Shown: positions 17,652-24,660 of the stretch, piece after piece
How the letters are laid out: each line of letters opens with the position of its first letter
Numbering within the stretch: the first letter of the stretch is position 1
DNA from: Chitinophaga sp. LS1
GTDB taxonomy: Bacteria; Bacteroidota; Bacteroidia; Chitinophagales; Chitinophagaceae
Length of the DNA: 64,000 nt
Direction: 5' to 3'
NCBI RefSeq assembly: GCF_034274695.1
Contig: NZ_CP128362.1
Location: 2,854,501-2,918,500 of the forward strand
Position numbers and translations under genes: made by a program
Notes under the pieces: model-generated
Databases searched by the model: none
What the model was told of the DNA's origin: nothing
The model's input: the letters and a program-made list of their open reading frames with translations, nothing else

Positions 17652-20237
17652 ATGCCCTTGAAAGACAAGATCAAAATTGGGCCGTTGTTGCGTAAACTGC
17701 ATTGGAAAGAAATGCTGGCTGTACTTTTTATTTTACTGGCCATCTATTTCTTCAGGCAACAGCGCCATGAATTATATTCTCTGATGCCTGCCATAGAGCG
17801 GGCTGACCGCTTCTGGGTGATCGTCGGCATAGTACTCTCTGTGGTATACATTTTACTGCAGGCATGGATGTATCTCTATAGTTTCCGTTCTGTAGGTAGT
17901 AAGCTGGACATCGGCAGAGGAACTGAATTGTTTCTGAAGCGTAACCTGCTAAGTATCTTTTTGCCTGCAGGCGGCGTGAGCTCACTGGCTTACCTGCCAC
18001 AGAGCCTCAGACGCAGCCAGATTAATAAGCAACAGATCCATCAGGCCTCCGGCATCTATGGATTTGTAGGTATTTTCTCCGTTTTCCTTGTGGGAATACC
18101 TGTGGTGGGCTATGCAGTATTGCACGATGAATCGATGCTGGAAGCAGTAGGGGGACTGGTGACCATTTGTGCGGTGCTGGCAGGCACTGTCTGGTTAGTG
18201 CGTTCTATCCAGACGAGGGGAGCCGCTTACAACCTGCTGGCAAAATATCTGCCTGGTGTGATGCAGCATGTAGACGAGATCTTCGCCTTTGACCTGAACC
18301 GCCCCGCATTTATAAAAACAATACTGGTGTCTGCCGGCATAGAGTTGGCAGGCATCGCTCATTTATACCTGAGCATGTTGGCTACAGGGGCGCATCCATC
18401 GCTGGAAGCCGCTTGTGTAGGGTACATCGTAGCTACGATCTTCCTGATTGTATCGCCTTTTTTGAGGGGATTGGGCGCCATTGAGCTTTCATTGGCTTAC
18501 CTGCTCACCAATTATGGATTTACCTCCCTGCAGGCATTGGAAATCACATTATTATACCGCCTTTTCGAGTTCTGGCTGCCTTTGCTGGCAGGGGTGTTTG
18601 CTTTTATCCTGAAGGGGCGTCACCTGGTGCTGCGCTTAGTGCCGCCGGTGTTGATCTTTCTGCTGGGGATGGTGAACATTTTTTCGGTATTGACGCCTCC
18701 CCTCGCAAATCGTTTGCGGGTGCTGAGAGGCTATATTCCAACAGAGAGTATTCATGCTTCCAACTTATTGGTGGTGTTCCTGGGATTGGTACTGCTGGTC
18801 ACCGCCACTTTTCTGTTCAGGGGATTGCGTAGTGCCTGGATTGTTGCACTGACGGTATCGGTGTTATCAGCCTTTGGCCATATCAGTAAGGCATTGGACT
18901 ATGAAGAGGCTTCGCTGGCATTGTTAACGGCGCTTATTTTGCTTATTACTGCCAGGCAATATAGGATCAAGAGCAATCGTCAACTGGTGAATATCGGGGT
19001 CGTGACGGCAGTCGCAACGCTACTGGTAGTATTGATCTTTGGCACGATCGGTTTCTATTTCCTGAATGTAAAGCATTTCGGAATTGACTTTACCCTGTTG
19101 CATTCATTGCGTGCATCTTTTCATGGCTTCCTGTTACTTGAAGACGATGGGTTAAAACCGGTGACGCGTTTTGGCCGGGAGTTTTTAAGTGCCATCCGGG
19201 TATTGGGGGTAGGAGCCTGGGCGTTCCTGTTCTATACCATTATTCGTCCTTATCTGCATAAAGGCAAGCATACGAATGCGGCGATGGAAAAGGCGCAGTA
19301 TTACCTGAGTCAATATGGTAGTTCCGCGATGGACTACTTTAAAGTGGGGGATGACAAGTTGCTCTTTATATCAGAGAAATACGAGGGTTTTATTGCCTAC
19401 AGAGTAGCCAGTAGTTTTGCAATCGTACTGGAGGAGCCGGTATGTGCAGAAGATGCAAAATTGCCTTTGCTGCAGGAGTTTGAAGAGCAGTGTAAGAAGA
19501 TGGGATTGAAGCCTGCATTCTACAGAGTGGATGAACAAAGTATGTATTATTTTGAACACCTGCGGAAAAAGAAGATCCTGATAGGGCAGGAGGGTATTGT
19601 GGATGTGACCGCGTTTACATTGAGTGGAAAGGATAAAAAATCCTTGCGTAACGGGTTGAATAGCCTGGCAGCGAAAGGGTATGTAACGGCAATAAAACGT
19701 GCGCCATTGAGCCCTGAGTTGGTAAAGGAACTGAAAGAAGTGTCTGACGAGTGGCTGGTGGATTATGATGTAAAAGAGATGACCTTCTCCCAGGGCTTGT
19801 TCGATATAGATGCCATCAGGGACCAGGATGTGATCACGGTAACGGATGCGCAGGGACAGGTGGCAGCATTTTTGAATATTATTCCGGACTATGCACCGGG
19901 GGAATGTACATATGATCTGATCCGCAAGCGTACGGCTACACCTGGTGGGTGCATGGATGCGTTGATCATCACATTGATACAGGATGCAAAGGATCAGGGT
20001 TTACAATACCTGAATCTGGGCCTGGTACCGATGTCTGGAATACAGCAACCGCAGAATACAGCCGAGCAGGTAGTAAAATTTGCGTACGAAAAGATCAAGG
20101 CGTTCCGTCATTATCATGGCTTGAGAGAATTCAAGGAAAAGTATGCCACGGACTGGACGAACAAGTACCTGGTATATGAGCATGATTTTGACCTGATACA
20201 ACTCCCGGCTGCATTGAGCAAAGTAATGAAGGCTTGA
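17652..20237 (+). CDS. mprF: MprF-like phosphatidylglycerol lysyltransferase/flippase
   Basis: 861 residues from the ATG at 17652 (a GTG at 17610 would add 14). Two-part architecture of MprF/LpiA: an N-terminal multi-helix integral membrane flippase domain (about residues 20-560) and a C-terminal cytosolic DUF2156 aminoacyltransferase domain of GNAT fold (about 575-855; contains LTGKDKKSLRN-like segment at SGKDKKSLRN and LNLGLVPMSG). Known members transfer lysine (or alanine) from charged tRNA to phosphatidylglycerol and flip the product, lowering envelope negative charge. The amino acid used here cannot be told from sequence. Followed at once by an AcvB/VirJ-type gene. Confidence 0.9.
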   Translation: MPLKDKIKIGPLLRKLHWKEMLAVLFILLAIYFFRQQRHELYSLMPAIERADRFWVIVGIVLSVVYILLQAWMYLYSFRSVGSKLDIGRGTELFLKRNLLSIFLPAGGVSSLAYLPQSLRRSQINKQQIHQASGIYGFVGIFSVFLVGIPVVGYAVLHDESMLEAVGGLVTICAVLAGTVWLVRSIQTRGAAYNLLAKYLPGVMQHVDEIFAFDLNRPAFIKTILVSAGIELAGIAHLYLSMLATGAHPSLEAACVGYIVATIFLIVSPFLRGLGAIELSLAYLLTNYGFTSLQALEITLLYRLFEFWLPLLAGVFAFILKGRHLVLRLVPPVLIFLLGMVNIFSVLTPPLANRLRVLRGYIPTESIHASNLLVVFLGLVLLVTATFLFRGLRSAWIVALTVSVLSAFGHISKALDYEEASLALLTALILLITARQYRIKSNRQLVNIGVVTAVATLLVVLIFGTIGFYFLNVKHFGIDFTLLHSLRASFHGFLLLEDDGLKPVTRFGREFLSAIRVLGVGAWAFLFYTIIRPYLHKGKHTNAAMEKAQYYLSQYGSSAMDYFKVGDDKLLFISEKYEGFIAYRVASSFAIVLEEPVCAEDAKLPLLQEFEEQCKKMGLKPAFYRVDEQSMYYFEHLRKKKILIGQEGIVDVTAFTLSGKDKKSLRNGLNSLAAKGYVTAIKRAPLSPELVKELKEVSDEWLVDYDVKEMTFSQGLFDIDAIRDQDVITVTDAQGQVAAFLNIIPDYAPGECTYDLIRKRTATPGGCMDALIITLIQDAKDQGLQYLNLGLVPMSGIQQPQNTAEQVVKFAYEKIKAFRHYHGLREFKEKYATDWTNKYLVYEHDFDLIQLPAALSKVMKA

Positions 20238-20254
20238 TTATAAAAACGCTTACA

Positions 20255-20947
20255 ATGGTGAAAGGATTATGGCTGATGGGGGTACTGGGCCTTGTGATGG
20301 CTACAGCCCATGCGCAAACGGATATCAGCAAACTGCCTGTAACAGTGAAGGCACCTACAGCTGGCAACCAGCATCCGATAGTATTGTTTTTGTCAGGAGA
20401 CGGAGGGATGAAGAAGTTTGCCGTGGATATGGTGAATACGCTGAATGCAAAGGGTTTTCCTGTTATTGGGTTGAACTCCCTGAAATACTTTTGGAGTAAG
20501 AAGACCCCACAGCAGGCAGGGGCAGATGTGGCAGCCTTATTACAATATTATAGTAAGGAGTGGAACAATCATTCATTTTTGCTGGTAGGTTACTCAATGG
20601 GAGCGGATGTATTGCCTTTCATATATCAGCATTTGCCGGGGGCGTTGCAGAACGGGACGTTATCGCTGGTGTTTATGTCACCATCCGCAAGTACGGATAT
20701 GGTGGTACATATTTCAGATATGCTGGGCAAGAGTTCTACGCCTGGGGCGCTGAATGTACCGGCGGCGATGAATACGATCGTGAATAAGCCGTTATTATTG
20801 ATTTTCGGGAAAGATGAAAACGACTTTGATCTGCATGCATTGACGATTACAAATTATAAATCCCTTGTATTGCCTGGAGGGCATCATTACAATGATGATG
20901 CGACTGGGGTAGTGACGCAGATGGTGTCGCACTGGGGGCCTAAATAA
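20255..20947 (+). CDS. AcvB/VirJ-family hydrolase, secreted (probable lysyl-phosphatidylglycerol hydrolase)
   Basis: 230 residues from ATG 20255 (a TTG at 20234 overlapping the mprF stop is an alternative start). A signal peptide (MVKGLWLMG to TAHAQ) is followed by a single alpha/beta-hydrolase domain. VirJ-family markers: LFLSGDGG, the YFWSKKTP block, nucleophile elbow GYSMGADVLPF, and the catalytic His in PGGHHY. In Agrobacterium, AcvB hydrolyses the lysyl-phosphatidylglycerol made by the MprF homologue LpiA, and the genes are adjacent; the same pairing here supports that function in the periplasm. Terminator follows. Confidence 0.85.
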   Translation: MVKGLWLMGVLGLVMATAHAQTDISKLPVTVKAPTAGNQHPIVLFLSGDGGMKKFAVDMVNTLNAKGFPVIGLNSLKYFWSKKTPQQAGADVAALLQYYSKEWNNHSFLLVGYSMGADVLPFIYQHLPGALQNGTLSLVFMSPSASTDMVVHISDMLGKSSTPGALNVPAAMNTIVNKPLLLIFGKDENDFDLHALTITNYKSLVLPGGHHYNDDATGVVTQMVSHWGPK

Positions 20948-20952
20948 ATAGT

Positions 20953-20985
20953 AACGCTCTTCCTCTCCGGAAGGGCGTTTTTTTT
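20953..20985 (+). terminator. Rho-independent terminator of the mprF operon
   Basis: An 11-bp stem (AACGCTCTTCC with GGAAGGGCGTT, one G-U pair), 5-nt loop, then T8. Starts 5 bp after the hydrolase stop. Confidence 0.9.
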
Positions 20986-21020
20986 ATCTCTAAAACTTTG
21001 GCGATCGCCTGTTTTTTTAA

Positions 21021-21036
21021 TTAACAACTGGTTAAC
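21021..21036. promoter_or_regulatory. TTAAC-N6-TTAAC direct repeat
   Basis: Two TTAAC copies start exactly 11 bp apart (21021 and 21032), one helical turn. An AT-rich TAATATTTG follows at 21042. The spacing is typical of direct-repeat sites of OmpR/PhoB-type winged-helix regulators. Same arrangement recurs at 21135, 22201 and (imperfectly) 22614. Confidence 0.4.
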
Positions 21037-21134
21037 TGTCCTAATATTTGTTGCTAAAACGTTATACCATTCTATGTATGTAAACTATTGCAGATCATGC
21101 AATTAGTGAGGTATTTTGCAGCTATTTTTATTCG

Positions 21135-21150
21135 TTAACATCTTATTAAC
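21135..21150. promoter_or_regulatory. TTAAC-N6-TTAAC direct repeat
   Basis: Second pair of TTAAC copies with an 11-bp period (21135 and 21146), about 150 bp upstream of the ORF at 21299. Confidence 0.4.
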
Positions 21151-21165
21151 CAAATTCTCAGTCCG

Positions 21166-21197
21166 GTAATGTATCATTACAACGTAGTAATGTAATG
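21166..21197. promoter_or_regulatory. operator-like cluster of GTAATG/CATTAC
   Basis: GTAATG-TAT-CATTAC (21166-21180) is a perfect inverted repeat with a 3-bp centre, followed by two overlapping direct copies of GTAATG at 21187 and 21192. The clustering suggests a binding site for a dimeric regulator; no regulator can be assigned. Confidence 0.35.
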
Positions 21198-21245
21198 TAG
21201 AAAAAAAGGATTTGTACCACATTTGTCAGCCATGGAAACCTCTTT

Positions 21246-21435
21246 CGGGTATCTACCCGTGAGAATTTTATCTTAAAGCGTATACACGAACAGCTATAAT
21301 GGATAAAAACTTACTTCAGGATATTGCAACGGGTTGGTGCATTAAGATGCTGAAACCCTTTGCTGACGAGCCTTTTAATGGTTGGTTTTTGATGAAAACT
21401 CCCCAGGTTTCAACCGGGGGAGTTTACTTTTCAAG
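21246..21435 (+). ncRNA. candidate structured RNA or leader with terminator-like 3' hairpin
   Basis: Three hairpins follow each other: CGGGTA/TACCCG at 21246-21259; GGGTT..GCAT-taag-ATGC..AACCC at 21331-21358; and a 9-bp perfect stem AAACTCCCC/GGGGAGTTT at 21396-21425 with further GGT/ACC pairing inside, followed by the T-rich TTTACTTTTC. This looks like a folded leader ending in an intrinsic terminator. It overlaps the doubtful ORF at 21299. I could not match it to a known riboswitch. Confidence 0.35.
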
Positions 21436-21664
21436 TAATGAAAGTGATTGGAAAATAAGGCGCAGCTGCAACAAAATAGCAGTAGGATTTTTTAGCTTGC
21501 ATGCAGGCTATCCTGTATTAAAAATTGATCTTACACCCTCAAAATATAAGTTTATGAAAAACACGTACTATACTGCCTGCAGGGGCAGGTCCTATATTCC
21601 TGTTAACTATGGGGATGAAGCTAAACAAAGTTTTGTAACTGTTAAAACAGCATTAGCCAATTAA
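21299..21664 (+). CDS. doubtful small ORF, hypothetical
   Basis: 121 codons with no recognisable family. The first third coincides with the hairpins at 21331-21425, including a GC-rich stem that resembles a terminator, so the open frame may be accidental. An internal ATG at 21553 would give a 37-residue peptide. It lies in an AT-rich stretch with no conserved neighbours. No function is proposed. Confidence 0.3.
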   Translation: MDKNLLQDIATGWCIKMLKPFADEPFNGWFLMKTPQVSTGGVYFSSNESDWKIRRSCNKIAVGFFSLHAGYPVLKIDLTPSKYKFMKNTYYTACRGRSYIPVNYGDEAKQSFVTVKTALAN

Positions 21665-21799
21665 GGGATCGATACAAGAGACACAACATTAAAAAGGCTA
21701 TCCGATAAATCAGCAAGGAAGAATCCATTGCAGACCTGGAACGAGTGACTTTAAAAATTTCTTATTATTCAAGTACATTGTAAACCCCACTATGCCAGC

Positions 21800-22072
21800 A
21801 TGCCTAAACGTTATTTTGAAAGACTGCAAACCATTGATTACCTGATAAGGATCAAAGGCACAGGAAAACCCGCTCACCTTGCAAAAAGGTTAAGGATTTC
21901 CGAGAGAACTTTATTTGAATTTTTAAAAATGATGAAAGAACTGGGAGCTCCTATAGCATATGACCGCTATAAGGAAAGCTATTATTACTCGGAAAAAGGA
22001 GGCTTCAATATTAAATTTGTGAAGAATCTAACTTTAGCACTTGTGACGAACCTTCTCTTTTTTCTGATGTAA
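21800..22072 (+). CDS. small HTH-domain protein
   Basis: 90 residues. An N-terminal helix-turn-helix of the HTH_11/DeoR-like type spans about residues 8-50 (DYLIRIKGTGKPAHLAKRLR, then ISERTLFEFLKMM), followed by YYYSEKGGFNIKF. Similar short one-domain proteins recur in Chitinophagaceae genomes, often as orphans. The last 15 residues are hydrophobic and look atypical for the group. It may bind DNA, but no target or partner is visible. Confidence 0.65.
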   Translation: MPKRYFERLQTIDYLIRIKGTGKPAHLAKRLRISERTLFEFLKMMKELGAPIAYDRYKESYYYSEKGGFNIKFVKNLTLALVTNLLFFLM

Positions 22073-22176
22073 TCCATTACTACTGTGTAACCCAATTCAC
22101 ACAGCTTATTCAATCTTTTTTTTCTGCTCAATCCTTCGGGATAGGGTCAGGACTTGTTTCCCCATGAATGCGCGTT

Positions 22177-22201
22177 ACTGCGGAGTATGTTATTCCGCAG
22201 T
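22177..22201. repeat. inverted repeat / hairpin
   Basis: ACTGCGGA/TCCGCAGT perfect 8-bp arms with a 9-nt loop; the stem can extend outward (CGCGTTA with TTAACGGCG) through a bulge. It lies 105 bp after the small HTH gene and overlaps the start of the TTAAC array. No U-tract, so a terminator role is uncertain. Confidence 0.5.
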
Positions 22202-22239
22202 TAACGGCGTATTAACTATGTCATTAACTGCACATTAAC
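22201..22239. promoter_or_regulatory. four phased TTAAC repeats
   Basis: TTAAC begins at 22201, 22212, 22224 and 22235 (periods 11, 12, 11 bp), all in the same orientation, so all face the same side of the helix. TATTTTGG directly downstream (22241) resembles a -7 element. This resembles an activator-binding array adjoining a promoter, but no gene starts before 23045. Confidence 0.45.
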
Positions 22240-22451
22240 CTATTTTGGAGAAACTCTTCCTACCTTCCATGCCTGTTACACAAAAACTATATGGGGTTTG
22301 TCTTGCCATTTATCCCGCATAGGCAATTCTATATATGTAGCACCTAAATTTCGCAATTACCTTTTTCTCATAAGACGGTTTAGATTTCATAAGCTTCTGT
22401 ACGCAGGTTTCTGTTAAGTTACCTGCCAGTTTTTTCCCATCTTAGCTATTA

Positions 22452-22578
22452 TAAAAAAATCGGCCCTCACCAAGGGGTAAGGGCCAGAACATTCACATGT
22501 CAACCCGTTACAGCTGTGTCAATGAGTATGATACTGTAACGTTTTAATTTTTTAGTCAGTCATTAATGTTTGAACGAT
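22452..22578 (-). ncRNA. candidate small RNA with two hairpins and a terminator
   Basis: On the minus strand a perfect -7 element TAAATTTG (22590-22583) is followed by a hairpin with arms CGTTACAG/CTGTAACG (22541-22506) and then by GGCCCT...AGGGCC (22486-22463) with a run of seven T on the minus strand (22459-22453). Promoter motif, internal hairpin and terminator in this order, with no ORF between, fit a small RNA of about 120 nt. No clear -33 element is present. It does not match a family I recognise. Confidence 0.4.
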
Positions 22579-22613
22579 ATATCAAATTTAGAGATAATGT
22601 TTTGATCTGGTGG

Positions 22614-22629
22614 TTAACCGATTGTTAAG
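22614..22629. promoter_or_regulatory. imperfect TTAAC-N6-TTAAG repeat
   Basis: TTAAC at 22614 and TTAAG at 22625, 11 bp apart. It lies 24 bp upstream (minus-strand sense) of the -7 element of the candidate RNA at 22452-22578, close to where a -33 element would be expected. Confidence 0.3.
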
Positions 22630-23044
22630 GCACCCTCATTTTTATAATCCATAATTTTTTTACACTTAATATTGTGATACAGAACAGAGAACAAGCTCTT
22701 TTCTTTTCCTTTCATATTGTTTTACTATTTGGGAGCCTGCGGTTTTATGAGTAAATTGGTACGATTCCACGACTCCCTGACTATGTCCCTAATCAATGCA
22801 GGCTTACGTTTGAATAATTTTTTCTTTTTAGGTATTCTATAATATACAAACAATTGTTTATTAGTATTTATTGAAAAATCATATACTTATCGGATTGACT
22901 ACTGTGGGTATTTGTTTCAAATTTGTTTCGGTATGGGAAACCGTGTATATATTCCATTACAGCCATACTAGTATACCAATTTATCGACACTTGCAGTACC
23001 GGAATTAAAGGTTTCGCAACATATACAAACCCAAAAAAAACAAT

Positions 23045-23641
23045 ATGAAAAATGTGCGGCGCAACAGCACTGGGAAGGCCAGTGGGGAGGATGCTTTAGG
23101 GGCGGAAGGCGGAGAACATGGGGATTCAAAACACCTGGTACAGCAACTGGCAAAAGATATCAGTAATGTCGTATTCATGGATAGTGACATTCCCGGACTA
23201 ACTGCTATCGAAGCCGCCAATATTCTGAAAGCAGCTTATCCCGACATCAACGTACTATTATTTTCTGTGCGAAATAAGGAAACAGCTATTACCACCATTA
23301 CCAGCAAGTATGATCCTGTACCACCACCAGCTTCTCTGAGTGCTACGTTTGCGCAACTTTACGAAGCGGCCATCCATAGTAATACGGCAACTATTCAGAA
23401 AGTACTTACTTTCTTCAACCGTAAACCGGAAGAAGAACCCATGCAGTATGGCCTTTCTCATCGTGAATTGCAGGTACTTGATTGTCTGGTAAGTGGAGAT
23501 ACCTACAAAAAAATAGCCGAGCACTGTCATATTAGTGTCGGCACTGTACGCTCACATATTATGAACATCTATCGCAAACTGGATGTAAATTCCCGTTCGT
23601 CTGCTATTGTCAAAGCTATGCAGGAAAGACTGGTAGGCTAG
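23045..23641 (+). CDS. LuxR-type response regulator with degenerate receiver
   Basis: 198 residues. The C-terminal LuxR/NarL HTH (about 133-195; LSHRELQVLDCLVSGDTYKK, VGTVRSHIMNIYRKLDV) is intact. The N-terminal receiver keeps the phospho-acceptor strand (VVFMDSDIPG, Asp46) and ILKAAYPDINVLLFSV, but lacks the first strand with its acidic pair and lacks a recognisable GYLLK motif. It starts in low-homology sequence (KASGEDALGAEGGEHGDSK). Phosphorylation is therefore doubtful. No histidine kinase is nearby. Confidence 0.8.
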   Translation: MKNVRRNSTGKASGEDALGAEGGEHGDSKHLVQQLAKDISNVVFMDSDIPGLTAIEAANILKAAYPDINVLLFSVRNKETAITTITSKYDPVPPPASLSATFAQLYEAAIHSNTATIQKVLTFFNRKPEEEPMQYGLSHRELQVLDCLVSGDTYKKIAEHCHISVGTVRSHIMNIYRKLDVNSRSSAIVKAMQERLVG

Positions 23642-23656
23642 CTTACGCTTGTCCCA

Positions 23657-24313
23657 CTATTCCCAGAACCCCGCCGCTTTTACCTGTTTCCAACCCAATT
23701 GTTTGAGCAATTTTCTTGTTTGAACCACCATCGGAATATAGCCAGCTACATAAAATGTAGTATCATTTGAAGGCAGTTGCAGTTGGTCCAGCCAATTGAT
23801 AATATCCTTTTCCTGTCCGTCAGAGAACAGTACCGGCATGCCCATTATTGCTGCGGGTAGGGGATCTTCGTCTATTGCCACTGTATGGAAGCCCTGCTCC
23901 GGGTTCCGGTGGTGATACAGAGACAGGATATGGCCCATGGCGCTGGCATCGCCTATACATACCAGCTTAGAAGCTGCTGTAGGTTGGTGGAATCCGCCTC
24001 CGGGGCCTACGTACATGACAGGATCACCAGGAGCCAGCATTCGAAGCCACTCACTGCCCTGGCCTACGTGGCCCGCATCTATGATCAGGGTAGCTATCCG
24101 GGTATTTTCGTCGTAGTGTGCTACGGTGTAATCCCTGAACGCAGTACTGCTTACCTGGCACTTCAGGTGCTGACAGCTACGCCAGGCGAGGGGGGCGGGG
24201 AGCTGCAATTCCAATTTAAGTAAGCGGTGATCAAGAGCTGTTACCTGGCGCACATGCGCAGTCTTCCCCACCTTTCCCATCAGGAAGGCGGTTGCTTTTT
24301 CCTTTAACGACAT
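23657..24313 (-). CDS. siderophore-interacting protein / ferric-reductase-like flavoprotein
   Basis: 218 residues of the SIP/ViuB family: FAD-binding beta-barrel (about 1-105; FRDYTVAHYDENT resembles the R-x-Y-T-x FAD motif) and a NAD(P)H-binding SIP domain (about 110-215; FYVAGYIPMVVQTRKLL and C-terminal GFWE). Members reduce ferric siderophores in the cytoplasm to release iron. It is the last gene of a minus-strand AraC - small protein - SIP set, suggesting AraC control, perhaps of iron use. Confidence 0.85.
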   Translation of the reverse strand: MSLKEKATAFLMGKVGKTAHVRQVTALDHRLLKLELQLPAPLAWRSCQHLKCQVSSTAFRDYTVAHYDENTRIATLIIDAGHVGQGSEWLRMLAPGDPVMYVGPGGGFHQPTAASKLVCIGDASAMGHILSLYHHRNPEQGFHTVAIDEDPLPAAIMGMPVLFSDGQEKDIINWLDQLQLPSNDTTFYVAGYIPMVVQTRKLLKQLGWKQVKAAGFWE

Positions 24314-24325
24314 ATATTTTTGTGT

Positions 24326-24628
24326 TTAGTCTACTATCCCTGTTAGTTCCGGGAAGAGGTCAGTGATCAATGAGATGGCTTTGGGTGAGCGCAGTCGGAG
24401 GTGTGTAAAGATTCCGTTCAATTGTAGTACGGGTATCAGATCGATGATTTCCTGTACGGCTGATTCATAGGATGGATAATCAACTGGATTTTCAATTACA
24501 GCCAGACTGGCAAGGAAGTCGGAAACAGCCCCACGCTGTAACCGCACATTATTTTCTGTGCTGATAGCATGCATATCATTGTGTATTATATTGCTTGGCT
24601 GCATAAAGAGATCATTAATTCGGTACAA
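24326..24628 (-). CDS. hypothetical protein between AraC and SIP genes
   Basis: 100 residues, no family recognised. No signal peptide or membrane segment; the middle (AVSDFLASLAVIENPVDYPSY) and the C-terminal half look helical. Methionines at residues 9 and 19 are alternative starts. It lies 12 bp upstream of the SIP gene and 32 bp downstream of the AraC gene, so is likely co-transcribed with both. Confidence 0.6.
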   Translation of the reverse strand: MYRINDLFMQPSNIIHNDMHAISTENNVRLQRGAVSDFLASLAVIENPVDYPSYESAVQEIIDLIPVLQLNGIFTHLRLRSPKAISLITDLFPELTGIVD

Positions 24629-24660
24629 AATTATTGATGCTTCACACCTTACCTGTTATA

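Larger units (their letters stand above)
22073..23044. other. long AT-rich intergenic region
   Basis: 972 bp without a supportable gene on either strand. It contains the hairpin at 22177, the phased TTAAC repeats and the candidate minus-strand RNA listed separately. The remaining 22630-23044 is AT-rich and shows no inverted repeat ends, transposase remnant or tRNA. Confidence 0.7.

Noticed and set aside
21000-21009. Perfect palindrome GGCGATCGCC
   Set aside because: Resembles the cyanobacterial HIP1 octamer, but only a single copy was noticed and no context supports a function.
21361-21400. Possible TPP-riboswitch-like ACCCTTTG segment at 21355-21362
   Set aside because: The other conserved TPP elements (CTGAGA and the 3' CCTGATCTGG-type block) are absent.
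21363-21426. Hammerhead-ribozyme-like pieces: CTGACGA, then GAAA, then a strong stem ending in TTA
   Set aside because: Stem III fits, but the sequences flanking CTGACGA do not pair to make stem I (only one base pair) and the segment between CTGACGA and GAAA does not close a stem II.
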